Part shown: one piece after another, positions 52,822 to 61,535 of the stretch
Position numbering within the stretch: the first letter of the stretch is position 1
Layout of the letters: every line of letters begins with the position of its first letter
From: Planctomycetota bacterium
Lineage (GTDB): Bacteria; Planctomycetota; OFTM77
DNA length: 64,000 nucleotides
Direction: 5' to 3'
Assembly: GCA_029260795.1 (NCBI GenBank)
Contig: JAJDCO010000081.1
Location: 104,087-168,086, forward strand
Notes under the pieces: generated by a model
What the model was told of the DNA's origin: nothing
The model's input: only the letters and a program-made list of their open reading frames with translations
Databases searched by the model: none
Translations under genes and position numbers: made by a program

Positions 52822-53802
52822 TCAGCGATTCGTGTCGCCGCTGTTGCCATCGACATTGCCGCTGTTCTCGGGAGCGGCGCGGAAGCCTTGCGGAACGCTC
52901 ACGGCCGGGTTTCCGGTCTCGCGATCGTAGCCCGACTGGGCCCACTCATCCCAGGAGCCGTCGTAGAGCACGACATCATCGACGCCGACCTGCTTGAGGG
53001 CCAAGAAGGCCAGCGAGGCGCGTGTGCCGGTATCGCAGTAGACGACGACACGCGGGTTGGTGCCGGCCTTGGGCTCGAGGCCGAGGCTCCGATAGACGGT
53101 CTCGAGATCGTCGGTCGTCAGGAGGCGACCATCAGTGCCGAAGTTTCGGAGCCAGTCGAGATGCAGGGCGCCCGGGATGTGACCTCGGAGATACTCGTCC
53201 TCGTTGCGTGTGTCGACGAGGATCACGTCGCCATCGCTGAGGTGCTCCTGGATCCAGGTCCCCGAGACGATGTCACCGGTGGCGACCGAGGCGTTGAAGT
53301 TGCCAACGCGCGTCGGACGCTGGCGACCGGTCTCGGGTTGGAGATTCTGGGAGAGCCAGTTCTGGAAGCCGCCGTCCATCACGTAGGCGCGATGAAGGCC
53401 CGCTGCCCGAAACGTCCGAGCGGCCCAGGCGGCGAGCGGTGAGCTCTGGTCGCCATAGAAGACCGTCGTCGCATCCGAGCGAAGTCCGATCTCCCGAGCG
53501 ATGGCCGTGAGCTGGTCGGAAGACGGCACTTGCTCCTTGATGCCATCGACATCCGAGAAAAGCGTTTTCGGATCGAGCCAAAGGGCTCGGGGGACGTGAC
53601 CCGACTCGAAGCTCTCGAGCGGTCGCACGTCGACGACGAGGACATCGGGGCGAGAGATCTCGTCGCTGGTCCACTCCGGGCTCACAAAGTAAGCCTGCGG
53701 TGCGGGACCACCGGGTCGACGATCAGTGATTCGTTCCTTCGGGGTCGAACCGCAGCCAACGATGAGGGCCGCGACCAGGGCGATGCAGATCCAACGGGAC
53801 AT
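52822..53802 (-). CDS. Two-domain rhodanese lipoprotein
   Basis: A 326-residue sulfurtransferase-like protein with lipoprotein signal (CIALVAALIVGC, Cys about 17). Two rhodanese domains follow: the first (about 40-165) has FYGDQSS where the active Cys loop should be and is probably inactive; the second (about 185-300) has VVYCDTGTRAS with the catalytic Cys, and DTRNEDEYLRGHIPGA. This inactive/active layout is normal for thiosulfate or mercaptopyruvate sulfurtransferases. ATG 53802 has AGGAG eight bases upstream. It lies 80 bp after the tryptophan-pathway operon and may be co-transcribed. A Gly/Asn/Asp-rich tail ends the protein. Confidence 0.87.
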   Translation of the reverse strand: MSRWICIALVAALIVGCGSTPKERITDRRPGGPAPQAYFVSPEWTSDEISRPDVLVVDVRPLESFESGHVPRALWLDPKTLFSDVDGIKEQVPSSDQLTAIAREIGLRSDATTVFYGDQSSPLAAWAARTFRAAGLHRAYVMDGGFQNWLSQNLQPETGRQRPTRVGNFNASVATGDIVSGTWIQEHLSDGDVILVDTRNEDEYLRGHIPGALHLDWLRNFGTDGRLLTTDDLETVYRSLGLEPKAGTNPRVVVYCDTGTRASLAFLALKQVGVDDVVLYDGSWDEWAQSGYDRETGNPAVSVPQGFRAAPENSGNVDGNSGDTNR

Positions 53803-53882
53803 GAGGCGCACTCCTATCTACTCGATCTCGACCGATCGGGATCCGCCGGAATGGTTCCCGAGCTCGAGCGCAAATCGCGGCA

Positions 53883-54311
53883 TCAGTGTTCCTCTTCGAC
53901 GCGAATCGTCTCGAAGAAGCCGCGCAACGTCTCAGGCATCGACACGGATCGAAAGGTATCCAAGCTGGCCGCGGTCTTGACGATTCTCGCCACGAACGCG
54001 GCTCGACTGTCCGCCAGCTCGCCCCGGAACAGCAGCCCGAGCGACGACGAACCAATCTTCTCGACTCTCATCGTCACTCGCAGGGACTCGCCGTAACGGA
54101 TCGGTGCGAAGAAATCCGATTCCACGTGGACGGTGGGGAATCCGACGCGATCGTGGTTGAGGAGGTCGGCGTAGGTTCGGCCGATTCGGTCGGTGAAGAA
54201 GTCTTCGAAGACACCGTGGCAGAGGTGGAAGACCTCGGGATAGTAGAGAATGCCGGCCGGGTCGGTGGCCCCGAAGCGGATAGGCACCTCGCGCACGAAG
54301 CCGACCGTCAT
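53883..54311 (-). CDS. 4HBT-type acyl-CoA thioesterase
   Basis: A 142-residue hot-dog-fold protein with the 4-hydroxybenzoyl-CoA thioesterase motif FGATDPAGILYYPEVFHLCHGVFEDFF, including the catalytic Asp and helix, then ESDFFAPIRYGESLRV. ATG 54311 overlaps the preceding stop (ATGA). In this operon it could release an aromatic or ring-derived acid from CoA, or act as a safety valve returning CoA. Confidence 0.85.
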   Translation of the reverse strand: MTVGFVREVPIRFGATDPAGILYYPEVFHLCHGVFEDFFTDRIGRTYADLLNHDRVGFPTVHVESDFFAPIRYGESLRVTMRVEKIGSSSLGLLFRGELADSRAAFVARIVKTAASLDTFRSVSMPETLRGFFETIRVEEEH

Positions 54312-55054
54312 GGGGTGACCTCCCGAGCCACTTCGACCGCCTCGACCAGCATCGTGGCGAGGACGTCGAGCCAGCGCTCCCCCTCTTCGGCACTCGCGTC
54401 GGCCGGTTGACCGCAGTACGCGTCCTGCATGCCGAGGGCGAGGAAGTTCGCGGCGCCCTCGCGGGCCGCCCGGGCGAGGTCGACCTCGAGATCGGGCAAA
54501 GCGCGGGCGAGCTCCTGGCGCACGGCGTCGGGCCGGGCGGCGAGGACGAGCGACGTCTCGTAGCGCCCGGCGTGGCACGAGCCACTGGCGAACTCGGCGC
54601 CCAGGCGCTCGGCCCAGGGACGGCGCGTGGCGTCGGGAAAGAGGACGCGCAGCTCGGGGCGATCGCTGGCCGCGGCCGCCTCGCGCAGCGCCTGGCGGTG
54701 CGCCTGCTCGAGGTGCGCGTTGGCGAGGACCAGAATCTCGGCGCCCGAATCGGTCAGGCCGCGCGCGATGTCACCCACCAGCGCGATGACGGTCTCGCGC
54801 GAGATGGAGATCGTGCCGCGGAACGGCGCCGCGAAGTCGGTCACGCCGTAGGCCAGCGGAGGCAGCATCGCCGCACCGATGCCACTCTCCTGAAGCCGCG
54901 TCATCGCACGCTCAGCCATCGCCTCGGCAATGATGACGTCGGTGTCGAGCGGGAGATGCGGGCCATGCGCCTCGGTCGATCCGACCGGGAGCACGAGCAC
55001 TCGCACCGAAGTCTGCTCGGCCTCGCGCGTCGTCGCGGCGGCCCAATGCGTCAT
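54308..55054 (-). CDS. Creatininase-family amidohydrolase
   Basis: A 248-residue metal-dependent hydrolase. Family motifs: LPVGSTEAHGPHLPLDTD (metal Glu/His/Asp), APFRGTISIS, LANAHLEQAH and SGSCHAGRYETSL. Family members hydrolyse creatinine or formamide-type bonds; archaeal ArfB of this family removes a formyl group from an aryl formamide. Since the operon has the dioxygenase making N-formylkynurenine and the kynureninase using kynurenine but no KynB-type formamidase, this protein is a good candidate for that step (inference). It overlaps both neighbours by 4 bp. Confidence 0.85.
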   Translation of the reverse strand: MTHWAAATTREAEQTSVRVLVLPVGSTEAHGPHLPLDTDVIIAEAMAERAMTRLQESGIGAAMLPPLAYGVTDFAAPFRGTISISRETVIALVGDIARGLTDSGAEILVLANAHLEQAHRQALREAAAASDRPELRVLFPDATRRPWAERLGAEFASGSCHAGRYETSLVLAARPDAVRQELARALPDLEVDLARAAREGAANFLALGMQDAYCGQPADASAEEGERWLDVLATMLVEAVEVAREVTP

Positions 55055-56613
55055 CCCGCCATCTCCGCCTCGCGCGCGGCGAGCTGCTTACGGTCGATCT
55101 TGCCGCGATCGTTCTTGGGAAGCTCGGCCACGAACTCGACGATCCGCGGATACTTGTAGTGGGCGAGTGTCGTCTTCACGTGCTCTTGGAGCTGGCGGGC
55201 CAGTCCGTCGTCTCCGGTCTGCCCTTCGGCCACGACGATCACCGCCTTCGGCTTGACGAGGCCGGCGGCGTCCGGCACACCGATGACGGCGCACTCGCGA
55301 ACGGCGTCGTGGCCGAGCAAGCAGTCCTCGATCTCGATCGGGCTGACCCAGATGCCCCCGACCTTCAGCAAGGCGTCGGTGCGGCCGTGGTACCAGTAGT
55401 AGCCGACGGCATCGCGATGAAACTGGTCACCGGTGTTGCACCAATCGGCGTGGAAGGTCGCCTTCGTCTTCTCGTGATCCTGCCAATACATGACGGCAGC
55501 ACTGTCGCCTCGGATCCAGAGCGCGCCCGCTTCGCCCTCGTCCACGTCCTGGCCTTCGGCGTCGAGGATGCGTGCCTCGTAGCCGGGAACGATCTGACCG
55601 AGGCTGCCCGGCATCACCTCACCGGGTCGGTTCGAGATGTAGATGTGGAACATCTCGGCCGAGCCGATGCCGTCGAGGATCTCAACGCCTGTGCGCTCCA
55701 TCCACTGCCGATACAGAGCCTCGGGCAAGGCCTCACCAGCCGAGAGGCATAGCCGGATGCTTCCGAGATCGCGTTTGGCAGCGCCCTCGACATGCAGCAT
55801 GGCGTTGATCATCGTCGGCACCGAGGTCAGCACGGTCGGACGGTGCTTCTCGATCATCTGGTAGAGCGTCTCGGCAGTCGAGCGCTCCGGGAAGATCGCG
55901 GCCGTACCGCCCACGGCGAACGGAAAGAGCAAGGTCGTACCGGTCGCATAGCCGAAGAAGAGCTTCGGAACGCCCAGCGAGATGTCGTCCTCCCGGATGC
56001 GCAGCACCTGCTTGGCGTAGTGCTCGGTGTTGAAGGGCAGGTCGTGCTGGAGGTGCACGGCGGCTTTGGGACGTCCGGTCGAGCCCGACGTGAACAGCCA
56101 GATGGCGGGATCATCGCGATGCGTGTCGGCGGGCGCGATCTCGGTGGGCGCCTGCGCGCACAGATCTTCGAAGCTCGAGAACTCCTCGCCGCCGCCACCG
56201 ACCACGAGCAGGTGATCGAGATGGCGAGCGCGTCGGGCGGCCGGAGCGACGTTCTCCAGCACGGACGCGTGCACGACCGCGACCCGGGCGCGTGTGTACT
56301 CGAAGTAATGCTCGAAGGCGTCGGCCGGCAGATGCGGATTGACCATCGCGATGACGGCTCCCACGCGCGCCGCCGCGAACCAGGCGAACACGAACTCGGG
56401 CAGGTCGGGCAGGATCAGCAGCACCCGATCCTCCTGCCGAACGCCGAGGTCCTTCAGGACATGGCCCGCCTGGCAGCTTCGCTCGAAGACCTCGCGATAG
56501 GTGAACGAGTCGTCGGCGCAGAGCAGCGCCCGGCGGTCGCCTCGACCGGCCTCGAGATTGGCGTCGAGGTAGTAGGCACCGAGGTTGAACCGTTCCGGAA
56601 AGCGGACGTCCAT
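55051..56613 (-). CDS. Benzoate/anthranilate-CoA ligase family enzyme
   Basis: A 520-residue ANL-superfamily adenylating enzyme of the benzoate-CoA ligase type. Motifs: P-loop WLFTSGSTGRPKAAVH, GIGSAEMFHIYIS (A5), WCNTGDQFHRDAVGYYWYHGR (A7/A8), VGGIWVSPIEIED, and A10 PKNDRGKIDRKQL with catalytic Lys. The GSAEMFHIY and WVSPIEIE stretches are characteristic of aryl-CoA ligases. The operon suggests anthranilate (2-aminobenzoate) as substrate. ATG 56613 has GGAGG seven bases upstream. Confidence 0.9.
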   Translation of the reverse strand: MDVRFPERFNLGAYYLDANLEAGRGDRRALLCADDSFTYREVFERSCQAGHVLKDLGVRQEDRVLLILPDLPEFVFAWFAAARVGAVIAMVNPHLPADAFEHYFEYTRARVAVVHASVLENVAPAARRARHLDHLLVVGGGGEEFSSFEDLCAQAPTEIAPADTHRDDPAIWLFTSGSTGRPKAAVHLQHDLPFNTEHYAKQVLRIREDDISLGVPKLFFGYATGTTLLFPFAVGGTAAIFPERSTAETLYQMIEKHRPTVLTSVPTMINAMLHVEGAAKRDLGSIRLCLSAGEALPEALYRQWMERTGVEILDGIGSAEMFHIYISNRPGEVMPGSLGQIVPGYEARILDAEGQDVDEGEAGALWIRGDSAAVMYWQDHEKTKATFHADWCNTGDQFHRDAVGYYWYHGRTDALLKVGGIWVSPIEIEDCLLGHDAVRECAVIGVPDAAGLVKPKAVIVVAEGQTGDDGLARQLQEHVKTTLAHYKYPRIVEFVAELPKNDRGKIDRKQLAAREAEMAG

Positions 56614-56632
56614 GCGCGAGCCCTCCACGAAA

Positions 56633-57817
56633 TCAGAATGCGGCCCCCGAGGCGTGCGCCTCGTAGGCCTTGGTCTCGAGAATCTTCCGGATCTCGTTCA
56701 CGACGGCTCCGAGCTCGTCGTCGCGGGTGTAGAAGTGCGGCGAGATGCGAATGCCGGCGCCGGGCCGGTAGTCGACGCAGAAGTCGCGGCGATTGAGCTC
56801 GGCGGTCACCGCCGGTCCGTGCTCGACATCGAGGGTGATCGTGCCGCCGCGTCGCTCGGGGTCCTTCGGGCTCTTCGAAGAGAAACCGGCCTCCTCACCG
56901 AGCTGGAGCAAGAGGGTGGTCTGGCGCTTCGACTTCTCACGAATCGCGGGGACGCCGATCTCGCTCACAATCTCGTAGCCGCCGGAGGCCGCGAACAGTG
57001 CGGGCACGGCCGGCGAGCCATGGAGGAAGCGCGTGATGTTCTCGGCGTAGCGCATCGCACCCGGCTCGAAGGCGAAGGGCGCCGCGTGGGCCATCCAACC
57101 GGTCACGGCCGGCTCGAGCTTCGTCTGCAGGTCCGGGCGGACGTAGAGGTACCCGGCGCCAGGTCCTCCGCAGAGCCACTTCACGGAGCCGCCGACGATG
57201 AAGTCGACGTTGAGCTCGCGAGCACTGAAGGGGATGGTGCCGGCCGACTGATAGGTGTCGAGGATCACGTGGGCGCCGACCTCATGGGCTCGCCGAATGA
57301 TCGCGGCCGCGTCCTGGAGGTAAGCGCTCTTGAAGAGCACGTGCGAGATCGGCACCAGCAGGGTCTCTTCGTCGATGGCGGCGAGGACGTCTTCGAGCTC
57401 GATGGTCATGCCGTCGCGGGAGGGGACGGTCGTGATGCGAGCGCCGTGTCGGCGAGCCGCTTCCTCGTACACGTACATGACGGTCGGGAAGTTGAGATCG
57501 GTGTAGACGATCTTGTTGCGCGGGCCCTTCAGATCGAAGCACGAGAGCAGCACCGACTGGGCGACCGAGACGTTCTGATGCATCGCGATCGAGCCGGGTG
57601 GCGCATCCAGGATCTGGCCGAGCAAGTTGCCGATCGTCACGGGCGCGTCCCACCAGCCTTCGGCCCAGGCCCGAACACCGCGGGTGGCCCATTGCTCGGT
57701 GTAGAGCGCGAGCTTCTCTTGGGCTCGGCGGGGCATCGCGCCCAGCGAGTGGCTGACCAGATAGACCGAGCTTTCCAAGATCGGAAACTCGGAGCGCCAC
57801 TTCAGGAGCTCGTCCAT
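56633..57817 (-). CDS. kynU: Kynureninase-like PLP enzyme
   Basis: A 394-residue class V aminotransferase-fold protein. The N-terminal YLVSHSLGAMP matches the kynureninase YL.GNSLG motif, with DTYQSAGTIPF (PLP Asp region) and GGSVKWLCGGPGAGYLYV (Schiff-base Lys). It would split kynurenine to anthranilate and alanine. Kynureninase is favoured over cysteine desulfurase because of these motifs and because tryptophan dioxygenase is next door, but the YLVSH variant means a related substrate is possible. ATG 57817 has GAGGA five bases upstream. Confidence 0.82.
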   Translation of the reverse strand: MDELLKWRSEFPILESSVYLVSHSLGAMPRRAQEKLALYTEQWATRGVRAWAEGWWDAPVTIGNLLGQILDAPPGSIAMHQNVSVAQSVLLSCFDLKGPRNKIVYTDLNFPTVMYVYEEAARRHGARITTVPSRDGMTIELEDVLAAIDEETLLVPISHVLFKSAYLQDAAAIIRRAHEVGAHVILDTYQSAGTIPFSARELNVDFIVGGSVKWLCGGPGAGYLYVRPDLQTKLEPAVTGWMAHAAPFAFEPGAMRYAENITRFLHGSPAVPALFAASGGYEIVSEIGVPAIREKSKRQTTLLLQLGEEAGFSSKSPKDPERRGGTITLDVEHGPAVTAELNRRDFCVDYRPGAGIRISPHFYTRDDELGAVVNEIRKILETKAYEAHASGAAF

Positions 57818-57856
57818 GACATTCCTCTTCGTCAACTCCAGGGTCGATGCGGCCGA

Positions 57857-58705
57857 TCAGGACCGTGTGCGCGGTGCTTCTTCAATGTAGGTTCGCACCT
57901 CCCACAGCTCCGGGAAGGCCTTCTTTTCCATCGTCTGCTTCAGGTAGCGCGCGCCCTCGCGATCGCCGGTCACGCGAGCCCCCGTTCCAGTCTTGGCACC
58001 GATGGTCCGCTCGACCATGCGAACGTGATGAGCTCGCCAGAGCCCAAGATGCTCGTCGACCTCGACCAGCTCCTCGCATAGCCAGTACAAGACGTCGTGG
58101 GTGCGACGGTCTCCGTAGATCTTGAGCAGCTCGTGGCGGAGGGCAGTCCGCCCGGCGTCGGTCTCGAGCTCGTCCCCGTGAGGCAGATCGAACCCGCGGC
58201 GCCGGAGTAGCGCATAGAGCACGTCGCGCATGGAGGGTGCCTCGAAGCGACGCTCGAGGCGCTTTCGAGCGCGCGGGTCGAAGTTGAAGTGATCGAGGTA
58301 GAAGCGATCCTTCATCCCGAGCGCGAACTCGAGCTCGCGGAACTGCACTGATTGAAAGCCACTGGCCGGCTTGAGGTTCTCTCGGAACTGGAAGAAGTCC
58401 AACGGCGTCATCGTCTCGAGCACGTGCACTTGCGTGACCAGCACGCGTTGAATGGAGACGACGCGGCCCAGGAGGCGCGTCGCCTCGCGGACCTCGTAGT
58501 CGCCGCCGTTCTCGAGCAGCTCCGCCACGTGATCGACGGTGTGCAGGATGAGCTTGAACCAGAGCTCGTAGACCTGGTGAACGATGATGAATTGAAGCTC
58601 GTCATGAGCCTCGGGTCGCGAGAGGCATTTCTGCAGGTCGAGCAGCTCGGGGACCTTCAGGTATTCTTCGTAGGAGAGATCGATGGGTGTCATGCGCTCG
58701 GACAT
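57857..58705 (-). CDS. kynA: Tryptophan 2,3-dioxygenase
   Basis: A 282-residue haem enzyme opening the indole ring of tryptophan to N-formylkynurenine. Conserved segments: DELQFIIVHQVYELWFKLILH, ETMTPLDFFQFRENLKPASGFQS and the haem-ligand helix LWRAHHVRMVERTIGAKTGTG. Length is standard for bacterial TDO. The usual GTGGS reads GTGAR, a small deviation in the substrate-capping loop. It is 39 bp upstream of the kynureninase gene. Confidence 0.94.
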   Translation of the reverse strand: MSERMTPIDLSYEEYLKVPELLDLQKCLSRPEAHDELQFIIVHQVYELWFKLILHTVDHVAELLENGGDYEVREATRLLGRVVSIQRVLVTQVHVLETMTPLDFFQFRENLKPASGFQSVQFRELEFALGMKDRFYLDHFNFDPRARKRLERRFEAPSMRDVLYALLRRRGFDLPHGDELETDAGRTALRHELLKIYGDRRTHDVLYWLCEELVEVDEHLGLWRAHHVRMVERTIGAKTGTGARVTGDREGARYLKQTMEKKAFPELWEVRTYIEEAPRTRS

Positions 58706-58742
58706 CGGCGGCGGATCCTCAGCTGTGACGTTGGGTCAGGGT

Positions 58743-59114
58743 TCATTCCGATCCGGCCTCTCGGGGCCGGGCCCGCAGCTTCGCTTCGGGCGTGTTCAGG
58801 ACCGCCGGGTCGATGCGCAGACGCTCGATCACGTCTCCGCGCTCGAGAGCGTCGAGGATCTCGGGCACGTCCTCGACCGAGACGCCACCGTACCACGTCT
58901 GCGCGGGGTAGATCACCAGGGCCGCACCGAACGCGCATTGGTCGAGGCAGCCGGCCGCATTGGCCCGCACTCGCCCCTTCCAGCCCCGACTTCCGATCTC
59001 CTTCTTCAGAGCGGCGCGCACGGCCACTCCACCGCAATCGGTGCAGCAGCCTCGCGGGTGCTCGGGCTCGCGCTGGTTCTCACAAACGAAGATGTGGTGC
59101 TCGAATTCGGGCAT
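58743..59114 (-). CDS. Thioredoxin-like [2Fe-2S] ferredoxin
   Basis: A 123-residue protein of the Shethna/NuoE-like ferredoxin family: FVCENQREPEHPRGCC near the start and AAGCLDQCAFGAALVIYP in the middle supply the four cluster Cys. The C-terminal ~30 residues are an extra charged tail. In this operon it may pass electrons to or from the acyl-CoA dehydrogenase or an oxygenase encoded elsewhere. Confidence 0.88.
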   Translation of the reverse strand: MPEFEHHIFVCENQREPEHPRGCCTDCGGVAVRAALKKEIGSRGWKGRVRANAAGCLDQCAFGAALVIYPAQTWYGGVSVEDVPEILDALERGDVIERLRIDPAVLNTPEAKLRARPREAGSE

Positions 59115-59132
59115 GGCTTCGTCTCGTCGGGG

Positions 59133-60296
59133 TCAGCCGGACGTCGCCTCCAGGACGCTTCCAGCGATGATCAGCTTCTGGACGTCGGAGGTTCCTTCAT
59201 AGATCCGCAACGCGCGGACCTCACGGTAGAGCCGCTCGACGACCTCACCGCGCACCAGGCCGCGCCCCCCTCGAAGCTGCACGGCCGTATCGACGATGCG
59301 GAAGGCCGCCTCGGTCGCATACAGCTTGGCCATCGAGCCCTCGCGCGTGATTCGCGCCTGCCCACCGTCCTTGACCGCGGCGGCTCGGTATACCAGGAGG
59401 CGAGCGGCCTCCAGCTCGGTCGCCATGTCGGCCAAGTGAGCCTGCACCGCTTGGAAGCTCGACAGCGCTTGGCCGAACTGGCACCGGGCGCGCACGTGGC
59501 TCAAGGTCTCGTGCAGGGCCCGCGCCGCGATCCCGCAGGCAGCCGCGCCCACCGTCGGTCGAAAGAGATCCAGCGAAGCCATGGCCAGCCGAAAGCCTCG
59601 CCCCTCCTCGCCGACCAGCGCGCTCTCCGGCAAGGCGCATTCCTTCAGATGAAGCTCACCGATCGGATGTGGCGCGATCAGCTCGAGCGGCACGATCTCG
59701 AGGCCCGGCGTGTCGGCCGGCAACAGGAACAGCGAGATGCCTTGATGGCGCTTCTCGCCCTCGCCCGTGCGCGCGAAGAGCAGGTAGAAGTCCGCCAGCC
59801 CGGCGTTCGATATCAAGGTCTTCCGACCCGACAGCACCCACTCGTCACCGCGTCGCTCGGCCCGCGTCTGCAACGCCGCCACGTCGCTGCCGGCCTCGGG
59901 CTCGGTCAGGGCGAAGGCCGCGACCGCCTCACCTCGCGCAACGCGCGGGAGCCACTGGTTGCGCTGCGAGGCGCTGCCGGCGAGGGAGAGGGCGAAGGAG
60001 CCGAGCCCCTGCATGACGAGCTGCGTGTCGACGAGGGAGGAGGCGAAGCCGAGCGCTTCCCGAAGCACGCAGATCGAGCGCACCTCGAGCGCCTGGGCGC
60101 CGTCCTCGGCGACGAGCGGAGCGAGAAGCCCAGCGCGCCCCAGCGACGAGACGATCGCCCGCGCGGTCTCGAGTCGACCGTCCTCTGTCGCAACGAAGGA
60201 CGCGCCGGGACCGTCGACCCAGATGCGCGCCGCGTCGCTCCAGGCGAGGTGCTCGTCCTCGAGGAAGAAGCTCGACGTCGGCTCGAGAAAGGTCAC
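59133..60296 (-). CDS. Acyl-CoA dehydrogenase
   Basis: A 387-residue flavoprotein with the full ACAD signature: FALTEPEAGSDVAAL, WVLSGRKTLISNAGLADFYLL, RCQFGQALSSFQAVQAHLADM, LRGGRGLVRGEVVERLYREV and IYEGTSDVQKLIIAG with the catalytic Glu. GTG 60296 overlaps the enoyl-CoA hydratase stop (GTGA). Likely acts on a CoA ester formed after ring reduction or cleavage in the pathway. Confidence 0.9.
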   Translation of the reverse strand: MTFLEPTSSFFLEDEHLAWSDAARIWVDGPGASFVATEDGRLETARAIVSSLGRAGLLAPLVAEDGAQALEVRSICVLREALGFASSLVDTQLVMQGLGSFALSLAGSASQRNQWLPRVARGEAVAAFALTEPEAGSDVAALQTRAERRGDEWVLSGRKTLISNAGLADFYLLFARTGEGEKRHQGISLFLLPADTPGLEIVPLELIAPHPIGELHLKECALPESALVGEEGRGFRLAMASLDLFRPTVGAAACGIAARALHETLSHVRARCQFGQALSSFQAVQAHLADMATELEAARLLVYRAAAVKDGGQARITREGSMAKLYATEAAFRIVDTAVQLRGGRGLVRGEVVERLYREVRALRIYEGTSDVQKLIIAGSVLEATSG

Positions 60297-61078
60297 TTGC
60301 CGCCGCCCTTGCGGCTCATGAAGGCCTCAAAGGCGGTGCGATAGTCCGGATGCTCCATGCACCACGCCTGCACGCGGGCCTCCGCATCGAGTGCCTGCTC
60401 GAGGCTCATCGAGGCCTCGGCATTGAGCATCTCCTTGGTCATCGCGATCCCGAACGCGGGGCCTTCCATCAGCTTGCCGGCCAGTGCTTTCATCGCGTCC
60501 TCGAGCGCGTCGGGCTCGACGATCTCGCGATAGAGACCCATGTCGACGGCTTGCTGCGGGGTGACGAAGTCGCCCAGCATCAGCATCTCGGTGGCCCGGG
60601 ACATGCCGACGACCTTGGGCAGCATCCAGGCCGCGCCCATGTCGGCACCGGACAGACCGACCTTGGTAAAGAGGAACGCGATCTTGGCGTACGGCGTCGC
60701 GATCCGGAAATCGCTGGCCAGGGCGATGACGGCGCCAGCGCCGGCGACCACGCCATTGAGGCCCGCGATGACCGGCTTGCGCAGCCGGCGGATGTTGCGG
60801 ACCAAGTCGCAAGTCACGCGCGTGAAAACCGCTCGCCCCTCGAGATCGCGATCGAACAGCGGCCCGATGATGTCCTCGACGTCGCCGCCCGAGCAGAAGC
60901 CTCGCCCCTCGCCCGTGAGTGTCACCACCCGGACCGAGCTCCGCGACTCGAGCGCGAAGAAGCAGTCCCGAAGCTCCTCGTAGACCTCGAAGGTCAACGC
61001 GTTGAGGCGATCGGGACGATTGAGCCGAATCCGGGCGATCCCGTCGGACTCGTCATAGAGAAAGCTGCGCGGCTGCAT
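60293..61078 (-). CDS. Enoyl-CoA hydratase/isomerase
   Basis: A 261-residue crotonase-fold protein: IRLNRPDRLNALTFEVYEEL, oxyanion-hole strands GRGFCSGGDVEDI and GVVAGAGAVIALASDFRIA, and FLFTKVGLSGADMGAAWMLPKVVG. The Ser-Gly-Ala-Asp stretch and shorter acidic position vary from classical hydratases, so hydratase, isomerase or ring-hydrolase activity are all open. ATG 61078 has AGGAGG six bases upstream; the frame continues upstream to 61681 without conservation. First gene of the operon. Confidence 0.9.
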   Translation of the reverse strand: MQPRSFLYDESDGIARIRLNRPDRLNALTFEVYEELRDCFFALESRSSVRVVTLTGEGRGFCSGGDVEDIIGPLFDRDLEGRAVFTRVTCDLVRNIRRLRKPVIAGLNGVVAGAGAVIALASDFRIATPYAKIAFLFTKVGLSGADMGAAWMLPKVVGMSRATEMLMLGDFVTPQQAVDMGLYREIVEPDALEDAMKALAGKLMEGPAFGIAMTKEMLNAEASMSLEQALDAEARVQAWCMEHPDYRTAFEAFMSRKGGGK

Positions 61079-61535
61079 CGAAGACCTCCTGAAGGGATGA
61101 ACCGTCGATAGTATGCCGCGCGCCGTTCGTCCGCGCGAGAGCGGGCCGAAAGCCAACGAGGTGAGATTCACCGCGGACTCGTCCACGCCGGGCGAACGCG
61201 AGAACGGCCCGAGGACACACCCGCTCAGTCGGAACCGATCGTGACGAAGGCCGTCAGCGGCTCGGCGGTCTGTCGATCGCGGTGCGAAACCGGGTGAATC
61301 TGGCGGTGAAGATGTGCGAGCGGGGTTTGATTCCTGGGATCGATCTGTGAGGTGGATCTGAATCCGGATCTGGTTCGGGGGAGCTCGAGGGGAGAGTCGA
61401 GGCGAGATTCGGGGATGAAGTTCGCCCTCAAGACGCTCCGGCGCGCCGTAAGGAGGGCCGCTTAGAAACTGCGCAGGAGAGAATCCACACCCTTCGAGCA
61501 CTCTCTGCATCGTGGCAGAGCAGTGGCAGGGCAGT
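61079..61535. other. Upstream region of the tryptophan operon
   Basis: No gene recognised. On the minus strand TACTAT (61113-61108) could be the -10 of the operon, about 30 bp before the hydratase ATG, with no clear -35. The right half, from about 61450, marks the change to lower G+C. Confidence 0.35.
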
